Below are positions 8,229 to 16,655 of a stretch of 64,000 nt of DNA, piece after piece (within the stretch, counting starts at the first letter, position 1; each line of letters starts with the position of its first letter). Position numbers and translations under genes: made by a program. The notes beneath the pieces were generated by a model that saw nothing but the letters and a program-made list of their open reading frames with translations, did no database searches and was not told the origin of the DNA. Where the stretch lies: positions 106,446-170,445 of the forward strand of contig NZ_BMRA01000013.1 of assembly GCF_014648395.1 (NCBI RefSeq). Direction: 5' to 3'. This stretch comes from Micromonospora fulviviridis (lineage in GTDB: Bacteria; Actinomycetota; Actinomycetes; Mycobacteriales; Micromonosporaceae).

Positions 8229-9461
8229 GTGAACAGCACCAGCAGCGCCGGAGCGGTCCGGCAGGGCAGCCTCCGCGAGCTCAACCTCGCGGTCGTGCTC
8301 CGGCGGATCGCCGCCGCCGACCGGCCACCGTCCCGCGCCGAGATCGCCGCCGGCACCGGACTGACCCGGGCCACCGTGTCCGCCGTGGTCGACGACCTGA
8401 TCGCCGGCCGGCTGGTGGCCGAGGCGGAGCCCGCGCCGCGTACCGGGGCCGGCCGGCCCGCCCGTGGCCTGGTGCTGGCCGGCGACGGCCCGGCCGGGCT
8501 CGGCCTGGAGGTGAACGTCGACTACCTGGCCGCCTGCGTGGTCGACCTGACCGGGACGGTCCGGCACCACCTGGTGCGCCGCGCCGACCTGCGCCCGGTG
8601 CCCCCCGCCGACGCCCTCGACCGGCTCGCGACGCTGGCCGCCGAGGCCCGCGCCGCCGCCGTTCTCGACGGGCTGACCGTGGCCGGCGCGGCGCTCGCCG
8701 TGCCAGGCCTGGTCGGCGAGGGCGGCCTCGTCCGGCTCGCGCCCAACCTCGGCTGGCGCGACGTCGACGTGCCCGCCCTGCTCGCCGGGCATCCGCTCGC
8801 CGCGCCCGTCGACGGGATCCCCCCGCTGGTGGTCGACAACGAGGCCAACCTGGCCGCGCTCGGCGAACTGCACGCCGGCCCGCCCGGCTCGGCCAGCTTC
8901 CTGCACATCACCGGCGAGATCGGCATCGGCGCCGGCATCGTGCTCGACGGGGTGCTCTACCGGGGCGCGCGCGGCTGGAGCGGCGAGATCGGTCACATCC
9001 CGGTGCAGCCGCAGGGGCGGCCGTGCCGCTGCGGCGGCCAGGGCTGCCTGGAGCGGTACGCGGGCCAGGAGGCGATCCTGGCCGCCGCCGGCCTGGCCGG
9101 GGCGGACCTGCCGGCGGACACCGCCGCCACCCGGCTGGCCGACCTGGCCGGGGCGGGCGACCCGGCCGCCCTGGCGGCGCTGGCCGACGCCGGGACCGCC
9201 CTCGGGGTGGCCGTGTCGGGCGTGGTGAACCTGCTGGACCTGGACACCGTGGTGCTCGGCGGCGGATACGCCCCACTGGCCCCCTGGCTGCGCCCACCGG
9301 TGGTCGCGGAGATCTCCCGGCGGGTGCTCACCGCCGCCTGGTCGCCGGTGACGGTGCGCCCGGCCGCGCTCGGGGCGCGTTCCGCGGCGGTCGGCGGGGC
9401 GGCCTCGGTGATCCGCCGGATAGTCGAGCGGCCGGTCGGCTGGCTGGCCCGCTCCGGCTGA
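8229..9461 (+). CDS. xylR: ROK-family xylose repressor (XylR-like)
   Basis: About 410 residues. A winged helix occupies the N-terminus (SRAEIAAGTGLTRATVSAVVDDL), followed by a ROK sugar-kinase-like domain with the zinc-binding cluster CRCGGQGCLERY and the glycine-rich GEIGIGAGIVLDG. Such proteins repress xyl genes and release DNA on binding xylose. Divergence from xylAB supports this role. An ATG at 8202 is in frame, but it lies inside the operator-like palindrome and neither start has a strong ribosome site; GTG 8229 puts the winged helix at the usual distance from the N-terminus, so it is preferred with modest confidence. The catalytic Asp of ROK kinases seems absent, consistent with a regulator. 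Confidence 0.9.
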   Translation: MNSTSSAGAVRQGSLRELNLAVVLRRIAAADRPPSRAEIAAGTGLTRATVSAVVDDLIAGRLVAEAEPAPRTGAGRPARGLVLAGDGPAGLGLEVNVDYLAACVVDLTGTVRHHLVRRADLRPVPPADALDRLATLAAEARAAAVLDGLTVAGAALAVPGLVGEGGLVRLAPNLGWRDVDVPALLAGHPLAAPVDGIPPLVVDNEANLAALGELHAGPPGSASFLHITGEIGIGAGIVLDGVLYRGARGWSGEIGHIPVQPQGRPCRCGGQGCLERYAGQEAILAAAGLAGADLPADTAATRLADLAGAGDPAALAALADAGTALGVAVSGVVNLLDLDTVVLGGGYAPLAPWLRPPVVAEISRRVLTAAWSPVTVRPAALGARSAAVGGAASVIRRIVERPVGWLARSG

Positions 9462-9551
9462 CCCGGGCGCTCCTCGATGGGCGTTCGGCAGCCCCGCTCG
9501 GTACGCTTGCCCCCAGGCAACGGACCCGCAACCGAGGAGTGCACCGACAGC

Positions 9552-9596
9552 ATGCGCACAGGTCGACTGACCGAAGCGCCCGGCCACCGGCGGTGA
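9552..9596 (+). CDS. Possible 14-residue leader peptide
   Basis: A short frame (M R T G R L T E A P G H R R) with GAGGAG upstream ends in GTGA, overlapping the GTG start of the phosphatase gene by four bases. This layout is typical of translational coupling, and the phosphatase GTG itself has no ribosome site. It could be a leader that delivers ribosomes to the next gene. It is too short to judge from coding bias. Confidence 0.3.
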   Translation: MRTGRLTEAPGHRR

Positions 9597-11242
9597 CGAC
9601 CGCCCGACGGGGCGGGGTCGCCGGCGAGGAGCAGACCTCCCCGGGCCGGCGGCCGGCCGGGACCGCGGTGCCGGCCGACGAGCGGCTCGCCCGCGAGCTG
9701 CTGGACGGGCTCGCCGAGGCCGTCGTCACCACCGACGAGGCCGGCGTGGTGACCCTGGTCAACGCGATGGCCTCGGAACTCCTCCCCGAACTCGCCCCCG
9801 GCGTCGACCTGGCCGGCTGCCCCGTGCCCGCGCTGGCCGGCGCGGTCCGCGCCGGCGGCGGGACCTTCGACACCGAGCACCACGGCCGGCTGCTGCGCGG
9901 CGTCCGGCGCGGCCTGGCCGGCGGCCACTGCGCCTGGTACGTGCGGGACGCCACCGAGGAGCGGGAACGCACCGAGGCCCTGGTGGCCGAACGGTCCCGG
10001 ACCGCGTTCCTGGCCCGGGCCGGCAGCCGGCTCGGGCTCTCCCTGCACCGGCACCAGACGCTGCACGCCGCCGTGACCCTGCCGGTGCCCTACCTGGCCG
10101 ACGCCGCCGTGGTCGTGCACCGCCCGGCCCCGCCCGCCGAGGACGAGCCGCACTGGATCCGGTACGCCACCGACGACCCGGGCCCGGCCACGGGTGTCGC
10201 CGGGTGGCGGGCCGCCGAGTCGGTGCCCGGGCTGATCGAGGCGCTCGCGGGCGAAACCACCGAGCCCAGCCCCTGGCTCGACGCCGAGCTGGCCGACCTG
10301 GCCGAGGTGCTGCCCGCGGGCTTCGGCCGGCCCGGCACCGTGCTGATCAGCCCGATGCGCAGCGCCGGCGGCCCGGCCGGCGCCCTGATCCTGGTCCGCC
10401 GGCCCGAGCGGACCGCCTTCGACCTGCGGGAGACCGAGCTGGCCCGGGAGTTCGCCGCCCGGGCGGGCGCGGCGCTGGCGGCCGCCGAGCTCTACGGCGA
10501 GCAGGCCCATCTGGCCCGCGTGCTCCAGAACAGCCTGCTCCCCCCGGACCTGCCGCCGCTGCGCGGCATGACGCTGGCCGGCGGCTACCGCTCCGCCGGG
10601 GACGGCCTGCGCATCGGCGGCGACTTCTACGACCTCTTCCCCACCGCCGACGGCGGCCTCTTCGCGCTCGGCGACGTCTGTGGCCGGGGCGTCGGCGCGG
10701 CCGTGCTGACCGGGCGGGTACGGCAGTCGTTGCAGACCCTGCGGCTGGTCGAGCAGCGCCCGCGGGAGCTGATGGTGCTGCTCAACCGCGCGCTGCTGGA
10801 CGCCCCCGACGCGGCCCGCCGGGCCCAGTTCACCACCCTCCTGCTGGGCGCCCTGAGCCGCGAGCCGGACGGCGGGCTGCTGGTCCGGGTGGCCGGCGGC
10901 GGGCACCCGGCCCCGCTCGTGGTCCGGACCGACGGCCGGGTCGAGCCGGTCCCGGTGGGCGGCATGCCGGTCGGCTCGCTGACCACGGCCCGCTTCGTCG
11001 AGGCGGAGGTACGCCTCGCTCCGGGCGACCTGCTGGTGACGCACACCGACGGGGTGACCGAGGCCCGGGGTGGCCCCACCGGGCTGGAGATGTTCGGCGA
11101 CGCCCGGCTGCGGCAGGCGCTCGCCGCCGGGGCCGGCCTGCCGCCGGCCGCGCTGATCGACCGGCTGCTCCAACTCGTCGACGAGTGGCTCGACGGCCAG
11201 GTGCACGACGACATCGCCATGCTGGTCGTGGCGGCGGGGTGA
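9593..11242 (+). CDS. PAS-GAF-SpoIIE serine phosphatase
   Basis: About 549 residues. A PAS-like domain (DGLAEAVVTTDEAGVVTLVN, about residues 35-130) is followed by a GAF-like sensor (about 145-305) and a PP2C/SpoIIE phosphatase (about 310-549) with the family signatures GGDFYDLF, GDVCGRGVGAAVLTG, GGGHPAPL, TDGVTEAR and the terminal DDIAMLVV. Metal-binding aspartates are intact, so it should be active. Such proteins dephosphorylate anti-anti-sigma factors or other phosphoserine proteins in response to a small ligand, redox or light. The frame is open far upstream through other genes, so the start is uncertain; GTG 9593 overlaps a short upstream frame and fits the domain boundary. No sigma-factor antagonist genes lie beside it. 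Confidence 0.88.
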   Translation: MTTARRGGVAGEEQTSPGRRPAGTAVPADERLARELLDGLAEAVVTTDEAGVVTLVNAMASELLPELAPGVDLAGCPVPALAGAVRAGGGTFDTEHHGRLLRGVRRGLAGGHCAWYVRDATEERERTEALVAERSRTAFLARAGSRLGLSLHRHQTLHAAVTLPVPYLADAAVVVHRPAPPAEDEPHWIRYATDDPGPATGVAGWRAAESVPGLIEALAGETTEPSPWLDAELADLAEVLPAGFGRPGTVLISPMRSAGGPAGALILVRRPERTAFDLRETELAREFAARAGAALAAAELYGEQAHLARVLQNSLLPPDLPPLRGMTLAGGYRSAGDGLRIGGDFYDLFPTADGGLFALGDVCGRGVGAAVLTGRVRQSLQTLRLVEQRPRELMVLLNRALLDAPDAARRAQFTTLLLGALSREPDGGLLVRVAGGGHPAPLVVRTDGRVEPVPVGGMPVGSLTTARFVEAEVRLAPGDLLVTHTDGVTEARGGPTGLEMFGDARLRQALAAGAGLPPAALIDRLLQLVDEWLDGQVHDDIAMLVVAAG

Positions 11243-11252
11243 CCCGGCCGGG

Positions 11253-11816
11253 TCAGGCGGTACGGGCCACCGGCGGCTCGCCCGGTGACTCCGGCTCGGC
11301 CAGCGGGTCGCCGATCCGCTCCCCCGAGGGCTGGAGCACCGGCCAGCCCTCCGCGGGGGCGGCCTCTCCGCGCCGGCCGACCTCGTCGAACTCGCGCATC
11401 CCGCGGACCAGCGCGGCCCGCCCCTCCGCGCTCATCCCGGCCAGGATCCGGTCCAGCCGGTAGCGCCGGTCGGCGCGCAGCTCGGCGAGGAGCCGGGTGG
11501 CCGTCGGAGTGAGGTGCAGGGCGATCTCCCGCCGGTCGTACCGGCCCGGCTCGCGCTCCAGCATCCCGGCCGCCACCAGCCGGTCGCAGAGCCGGCTCGC
11601 GGAGGAGAGCAGCATGTCGGTCAGGGTGGCGAGGCGGCGGAGGTTGATCCCGTCGTACTGCTCGACGACCATGACCGCCCGCAGCTGTGGGCCGGAGAGC
11701 CGACTCGTGGTCCGCTCGCGGGCCGCCTCCCAGACAGCCAGCAGGGTGCCCGCCGCCTCGTCGAGGGCAGCGGCCATACTCGCATCAGGTCCCTTGGGAC
11801 CGCGTTCTTCGGCCAT
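11253..11816 (-). CDS. MarR-family transcriptional regulator
   Basis: About 187 residues from ATG 11816. The winged helix is clear: RLSGPQLRAVMVVEQYDG, the recognition region LRRLATLTDMLLSSASRLCDRLV and the wing GMLEREPGRYDRREIALHLT with the conserved DRR. A C-terminal tail rich in Pro/Glu (about 40 residues) is longer than usual. It converges on the PAS-GAF phosphatase (10 bases between stops) and diverges from the second phosphatase (57-base gap), so it probably controls itself and that gene. Effector unknown. A start at 11776 (MAAALDEA) is also possible. Confidence 0.85.
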   Translation of the reverse strand: MAEERGPKGPDASMAAALDEAAGTLLAVWEAARERTTSRLSGPQLRAVMVVEQYDGINLRRLATLTDMLLSSASRLCDRLVAAGMLEREPGRYDRREIALHLTPTATRLLAELRADRRYRLDRILAGMSAEGRAALVRGMREFDEVGRRGEAAPAEGWPVLQPSGERIGDPLAEPESPGEPPVARTA

Positions 11817-11872
11817 GGTGTGCCCGAGACTACCCGGCTCATCAGGCCGGCGACCTGTGCAAAGGAGCAAAG

Positions 11873-13003
11873 ATGAGCGGACCGGTGGATCGGGCACGGC
11901 GGAGCCTCACCGAGGCGCCGACGGACCAGCTCGTCGACCGGCTCGCCACCGAGTTGGAACAGTCGTACGGGATCACCCGCACCGAGCTGTACCAGGTCGA
12001 CTACCGGCTGGCCGCGCTGCTCCCGCTGTCCGGCGGTGAGCCGATCGTCACGCCCGGGCACCCGGCGTGGCGGTGCTTCGACCACCAGGAGCCGATCGTC
12101 TCCGAGGGCACCGGCTGGTTCCCGGTCGGTATGCGCGGCGAGCGGCGCGGGGTGCTCCGGCTCTCGCCGGTGCCGGCCGACCCGGCCGCCCTGGGCGCGC
12201 TGGACGCCGTCGCCACCGCGCTCGGTCACGAGCTGGCCGCCGTGGCGGCCACCACCGACATCTACCTGACCGCCCGGCGCAGCCGGCGGCTCACCCTGGC
12301 CGCCGAGATGCAGTGGGAGCTGCTGCCGGGCCGCAGCCGGATCCGCCCCTCGTTCAGCCTGGCCGGCCAGCTGGAGCCGGCGTACGCGGTGCGCGGCGAC
12401 GGCTTCGACTGGTCCGACGACGGCCACCGGCTGTGGCTCTCGGTGGTCAACGGCTCGGGCGAGGGGGTGGCCGCCGCCATGCTCACCTCGCTGGCCACCC
12501 ACGCGCTGCGCAACGCCCGCCGCGCCAAACTCGCATTGGCCGACCAGGCCGCCCTGGCCGACCAGGCGATCTACGCGCTGCACCGGGGCGAGCAGCACCT
12601 CTCCGCGCTCCTGCTGGAGCTGGACCTGGCCAGCGGGACGCTGGCCGTGGTCGACGCCGGCTCGCCGCGCCTGGTGCGGCTGCGCGACGGCGAGGTGACC
12701 GAGCAGGTCCTGGACAAGCAGTTCCCGCTCGGCATGTTCGAGGGCACCGACTACCGGGAGCAGCAGTTCCAGCTGCGCCGGGACGACCGGCTCTTCGTGG
12801 TCAGCGACGGGGTGATCGACGCGACCTCCGAGCGGGTCCGCTACGGCGAGACCGCGCTCGACCGCTTCCTGCGGCGGACGGGCCCCATGGAGCCGCTGGA
12901 CGCGGTCCGGTCGCTGATCGGCGACCTGCGCGCCTTCGTGGCCGGCGACCTGGTCGACGACGCGGTCGTGGTCTGCCTGGACTGGCTCGGCCCGCAGCCC
13001 TGA
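11873..13003 (+). CDS. SpoIIE-type serine phosphatase, degenerate metal site
   Basis: 376 residues from ATG 11873, with AAAGGAG seven bases upstream, a very strong site. Residues 1-130 form a short sensor-like domain and 140-376 a PP2C/SpoIIE domain (LAAEMQWELLPG, VVNGSGEGVAAAMLT, DAGSPRLVRL, VVSDGVIDATSE, DDAVVVCLDWL). Compared with the PAS-GAF phosphatase nearby, the first metal motif GGDFYD reads RGDGFDWSD, so one acidic ligand is retained and the site is altered; GDVCGRG reads VNGSGEG. Activity may be reduced or changed. It diverges from the MarR regulator. The pair of phosphatases around one MarR gene suggests a small signalling locus. Target unknown. Confidence 0.85.
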   Translation: MSGPVDRARRSLTEAPTDQLVDRLATELEQSYGITRTELYQVDYRLAALLPLSGGEPIVTPGHPAWRCFDHQEPIVSEGTGWFPVGMRGERRGVLRLSPVPADPAALGALDAVATALGHELAAVAATTDIYLTARRSRRLTLAAEMQWELLPGRSRIRPSFSLAGQLEPAYAVRGDGFDWSDDGHRLWLSVVNGSGEGVAAAMLTSLATHALRNARRAKLALADQAALADQAIYALHRGEQHLSALLLELDLASGTLAVVDAGSPRLVRLRDGEVTEQVLDKQFPLGMFEGTDYREQQFQLRRDDRLFVVSDGVIDATSERVRYGETALDRFLRRTGPMEPLDAVRSLIGDLRAFVAGDLVDDAVVVCLDWLGPQP

Positions 13004-13025
13004 CCCGCCCCGGCCGCCCGCCGGC

Positions 13026-14510
13026 TCAGTAGGCGCCGCGGCTGTTGACCACCGCGCCGAAGGTCTTCCAGAGGATCGTCAGGTCGGCGGCGAGCGACCA
13101 GTTCTCCACGTAGTAGAGGTCGAGCCGGATGCCGTCCTCCCAGCTCAGGTCGGACCGGCCGCTGACCTGCCACAGGCCGGTCATGCCGGGCTTGACCAGC
13201 AGCCGGCGGGCCACGTCGCCGTCGTACCGGGCCACCTCGGAGGGCAGCGGCGGGCGGGGGCCGACCAGGCTCATCTGGCCGAGCAGCACGTTCGCCAGCT
13301 GGGGCAGCTCGTCCAGGGACCACTTGCGCAGCAGCCGGCCGACCCTGGTCACCCGGGGGTCGTCGCGCATCTTGAACATCAGGCCGTCGGTCTCGTTGCG
13401 CGCGGCCAGCTCGGCGAGCAGGGCGTCGGCGTTGACCACCATGGTGCGGAACTTGAAGACGCCGAACTCCTTGCCGCCCTGGCCGACCCGGGTCTGGCGG
13501 AACAGCACCGGGCCCCGGCTGTCCAGCTTGATGGCGAGCGCGATCACCGCCAGCAGGGGGGCCAGCAGGAGCAGGGCGATCAGCGAGATCGAGCGGTCGA
13601 CCAGCCCCTTGACCAGCTTGCGGGCGCCCCGGAACTCGGGCGCCTCGACGTGGATCAGCGGCAGGCCGGCGACCGGCCGGGTGTGGATGCGCGGGCCGGC
13701 GACGTCGGTCAGCGCCGGGGCCACCACCAGCTCGACCCCGGTGCCCTCCAGCTGCCAGCCCAGCCGGCGCAGCCGGGTCGCGGTGAGTTCACCCGAGGCG
13801 GTGACCGCCACGGTGTCCGCGCCGATCGCGGTGGCCGCCTCGGGGATGCCCCGGAACGAGCCGACCACCGGCACGTCGCCCAGCCGCTGCGGCACCGGTG
13901 CGAGCAGCGCGTCGGGAATGCAGGCGCCGACCACCTGGTAGCCGGCGTACGGCTCCCGGCGCAGGGTGTGCACCAGTTCCAGCACGTGCGCGGTGTCGCC
14001 GACCACCAGCACCTTGCGGGACCAGCCGGCGCCCCGGTCGCGGGCGCGGTGCAGCCGCTTGCGGGCGGCGAACCGGGCCACCTCCAGGCCGACCGTGCCG
14101 ACCGCGAAGGAGATGGCCAGGAAGCCCCGGGAGACCCCGACGTCGGCGATGTAGCCGGCGATGGCGATGCCGCCGGCCAGCCGCAGGCTCGCCGCGTTGA
14201 CCCGCCGGTACTCGTCGGCGCCGTAGCCGAGCACCTGGTCGTCGTAGCAGCGCATCGCCTTGAGCGAGACCAGCCAGACCAGCAGCAGGGCGGGCGCGAC
14301 CACCACGTACGGGATCTCCGAGCCGCTCGGCTGCTCGTCGCCGAACCGGGCCACGTAGCCGATCAGGATGGCCACGGCCAGCACGGCGGTGTCCAGCACC
14401 ACGAGGAGCCGGATGTAGGCCCGCTCCGCGGCGCGGGTCGTCGGACCGGGGCGGTCGCCACCCGGTCGCGACGACGTGCTGGCGGGGGTCAACAGCGTCG
14501 CCGAGGTCAC
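13026..14510 (-). CDS. Polyprenyl-phosphate sugar-1-phosphate transferase
   Basis: 494 residues. It begins exopolysaccharide or glycan repeat synthesis by moving a sugar phosphate from a nucleotide sugar to undecaprenyl phosphate at the inner membrane. The N-terminal half has four to five membrane segments and a Rossmann-like CoA-binding fold (RKVLVVGDTAHVLELV). A further membrane helix near residue 310 (ISLIALLLLAPLLAVIALAI) leads into the catalytic domain with KFRTMV, the hallmark RKWSLDELPQLANVL and LVGPRPPLPSE, then KPGMTGLWQVSGR. The family is WbaP/CpsE-like. No glycosyltransferases flank it, so it may act with a cluster elsewhere. Start ATG 14510. Confidence 0.92.
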   Translation of the reverse strand: MTSATLLTPASTSSRPGGDRPGPTTRAAERAYIRLLVVLDTAVLAVAILIGYVARFGDEQPSGSEIPYVVVAPALLLVWLVSLKAMRCYDDQVLGYGADEYRRVNAASLRLAGGIAIAGYIADVGVSRGFLAISFAVGTVGLEVARFAARKRLHRARDRGAGWSRKVLVVGDTAHVLELVHTLRREPYAGYQVVGACIPDALLAPVPQRLGDVPVVGSFRGIPEAATAIGADTVAVTASGELTATRLRRLGWQLEGTGVELVVAPALTDVAGPRIHTRPVAGLPLIHVEAPEFRGARKLVKGLVDRSISLIALLLLAPLLAVIALAIKLDSRGPVLFRQTRVGQGGKEFGVFKFRTMVVNADALLAELAARNETDGLMFKMRDDPRVTRVGRLLRKWSLDELPQLANVLLGQMSLVGPRPPLPSEVARYDGDVARRLLVKPGMTGLWQVSGRSDLSWEDGIRLDLYYVENWSLAADLTILWKTFGAVVNSRGAY

Positions 14511-14646
14511 CGGCCCTCCCCACTTCGCTCAGGACGACCCCGCGCCGCGCGTTCCCGGTGGGAGAGCCGCGGTTCGGAGCACCCGGTCATCTTGCCTCGA
14601 CAATTATGGTTACCGATTGCTTCGGACGCATTGCCGTCAGTTTTCA

Positions 14647-14665
14647 CCCGGCCCCCGGGGCCGGG
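14647..14665. other. Short GC-only palindrome
   Basis: CCCGGCCCC C GGGGCCGGG is a perfect 9-base inverted repeat around a single C. It lies just left of the larger hairpin at 14671, in the gap upstream of the sugar transferase. It may act with that hairpin as a tandem terminator for the VWA gene. Confidence 0.4.
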
Positions 14666-14670
14666 AAGCG

Positions 14671-14703
14671 TTCCGCCGTACCGGATCTGCCGGTACGGCG
14701 GAA
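14671..14703. terminator. Strong hairpin downstream of the VWA gene
   Basis: Perfect 14-base arms (14671-14684, 14690-14703) with a five-base loop, 20 bases past the stop of the leftward VWA gene. There is no T-run, as usual in high-GC actinobacterial terminators. Confidence 0.7.
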
Positions 14704-14723
14704 CATGTGCGCTGAGTGTCGGA

Positions 14724-16505
14724 TCAGCGCGGCGCGGGCGGGCGCAGCGCGATCGCCTGCAGGAAAATCTCGCCGATCTTGCTCGGGTCGGTGGTGACGA
14801 AGGAGCCACCGCCGGTCACGTCCGTGATCGACTTGAGCTCGGCGCGGCTGACCTCGTTGCCGATGCCGATGATGATCACCTGCACCGGCTGCTCCTCGTC
14901 CCGCAGCTTCTTGAGCTGGTCGAGCAGCGCCTTCTGCGAGATGCCGTTGGCGTCGTCGTTCTTGCCGTCGGTGAACAGCACGATCGAGTTGACCTTGCCC
15001 GGCTCCCAGTCCTGCTGGACCTTCTTGTACGCCGCGAGCATGGTGTCGTAGAGACCGGTGTCGCCGTCCGAGGGCCGGATCGAGGCGAGGCCCTGCTGGA
15101 GCGCGCCCCGGTTGCTCGACAGCGGCTTGATCCCGATCACCTCGCGGTAGTCCTGCGAGCCGCTCAGGTTGGTGGAGAAGGTCCACAGGCCGATCGACCA
15201 GGAGTCGTCGAAGAGCCCCAGGCCCTGGCTGGCGGCGGCGACGGTGACCTGCTCCCGGCTGGCGCCGTTGGCGGTCGCCACCGGCTTCTTCATGGAGCCG
15301 GAGACGTCGATGACGCAGAGCATGCGACCGGACTGGGTGGCCACCGACCAGGTGGTGGTCGCCGTCTGGATGGCCTTCGGGTCGAGGTCGGCCGCGCCGC
15401 CCTGGCCGGACGGCGGGACGGCGCTCGCGCCGCCGTTCGCCGGGCTCGGCGCGCCCTGCGGCGCCTTGAACCCGTCGCCCCAGTTGCCGTCGGGGGCCCG
15501 CAGCGCCTGCGCCGCCAGCCGGTCCTTGAAGCTCGGCGTCCGCAGCACCTCGAAGAGCACCCGGGCCGCCGACGCCTTGGTCGGCTCGATGCCGGGCAGC
15601 ACCGCGAACGGGTAGTCCAGCGCGATCGGGTCCGGCTTCATGTAGAGCGCGGCCAGCGGGATCGGCGGCTTGGTGTTGTTGTAGGCGATCACGTCCTCTT
15701 CCGACAGCGCCGCCGCGCCGAGCCCGTTGGCGATGGCCGTCGGGTCGGTGGAGCGCGGGAAGCGGGCGAGGAGGTCCTGCCGCAGCGAGGAGCGGTTGGT
15801 GGCCAGCGCCCGCAGCGCCCCGACCATCGCCTCCTGCGCCTGCGGCGAGCCGGCCTTGCCGGTGGCGCTGGCGGCGGCGGTCAGCGAGAGCAACCCGGAC
15901 AGGCCGGCCGCGTCCTGGGTGGGCTCGACGATCCCGGCGCGCAGCGGCTTGCTGCTGGTGACCTGGCCCAGCAGGTCGGTCCAGCGGATCTCCTTCTCGG
16001 GCCAGCCGATCCGGGAGGCCACCGGCTCGGGCAGGGCGACCACGACCGGGCTGCGAGCGATCGAGGCGCCGTTGGCCGGCGCGAAGGCGGTGGCGCCACC
16101 GCTCTTGAGCCGGACCAGCCAGGTGGAGGAGTCCGGCACCCAGACGTCCGGGGTGACCGCGGTGCCGCTGGCCTGCCCGACCCCGGCCAGGGTGGCGCCG
16201 TGCTTGCTCGCCACCGCGGCGGCCACGTCGACCGGCTCGGCGGAGGAGACGTTCACGGCGATGCAGGTGTCGCCGACGGCCGCGCCGTCGGTGACCCACT
16301 GGTCGGCCGCCGCGCGTACGGCGGGGGCGATCTCCGGGGCCGCCGAGACGGACAGCTCGATTCGCCCCGAGCAGCTCGGGCCGGCCAGCTGCCGGTAACC
16401 GAACCAGGAGCCGGCTACGACGACAGCGAGCGCGGTCGCCGCGGCGACGGCACCTGCCCCGTGGAGCTTAGAACGCATGCGATGGCGGCCAGACACGGTG
16501 ACCAT
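14724..16505 (-). CDS. Substrate-binding/VWA-domain fusion protein
   Basis: 593 residues. An N-terminal signal anchor (AVAAATALAVVVAGSWFGYRQ) is followed by an extracellular solute-binding-protein-like region (about 50-330, IELSVSAAPEIAPAVRAAADQW onward, of the type that binds metal or anion substrates). After a Gly/Pro/Ser linker comes a von Willebrand A domain with an intact MIDAS (Asp400, Ser402, Ser404 in DVSGSM, and FTDGKND). The C-terminus lacks a second membrane helix. Such fusions are widespread in actinobacteria but not characterised to my knowledge; adhesion or ligand-coupled assembly at the cell surface is an inference. The start could also be the ATG nine codons later (16478). It is monocistronic, closed by a hairpin. 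Confidence 0.85.
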   Translation of the reverse strand: MVTVSGRHRMRSKLHGAGAVAAATALAVVVAGSWFGYRQLAGPSCSGRIELSVSAAPEIAPAVRAAADQWVTDGAAVGDTCIAVNVSSAEPVDVAAAVASKHGATLAGVGQASGTAVTPDVWVPDSSTWLVRLKSGGATAFAPANGASIARSPVVVALPEPVASRIGWPEKEIRWTDLLGQVTSSKPLRAGIVEPTQDAAGLSGLLSLTAAASATGKAGSPQAQEAMVGALRALATNRSSLRQDLLARFPRSTDPTAIANGLGAAALSEEDVIAYNNTKPPIPLAALYMKPDPIALDYPFAVLPGIEPTKASAARVLFEVLRTPSFKDRLAAQALRAPDGNWGDGFKAPQGAPSPANGGASAVPPSGQGGAADLDPKAIQTATTTWSVATQSGRMLCVIDVSGSMKKPVATANGASREQVTVAAASQGLGLFDDSWSIGLWTFSTNLSGSQDYREVIGIKPLSSNRGALQQGLASIRPSDGDTGLYDTMLAAYKKVQQDWEPGKVNSIVLFTDGKNDDANGISQKALLDQLKKLRDEEQPVQVIIIGIGNEVSRAELKSITDVTGGGSFVTTDPSKIGEIFLQAIALRPPAPR

Positions 16506-16655
16506 CTTGCGTATCTCGTGGGGTTACTGCCACAACCGTTCGGACGAAAGTTACGCAGGAGAAACAGTTGATCGCCAAATCATCACTTTGAGTGAGTGGT
16601 CAGTCATCCCAGGTGATCAAAGTCCACTGCGGACGGTGGTTCGGTGACCGGTCGG

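Noticed and set aside
14511..14640. A sigma-70 promoter for the sugar transferase around CATAAT
   Set aside because: The best -35 candidate (CTGACG) is 26 bases away, outside the usual spacing.
16620..16655. GTGACC-GGTC-GGTCAC near the lactonase stop as an operator
   Set aside because: It is a short six-base inverted repeat next to a stop codon and more likely a weak terminator; too little to call.
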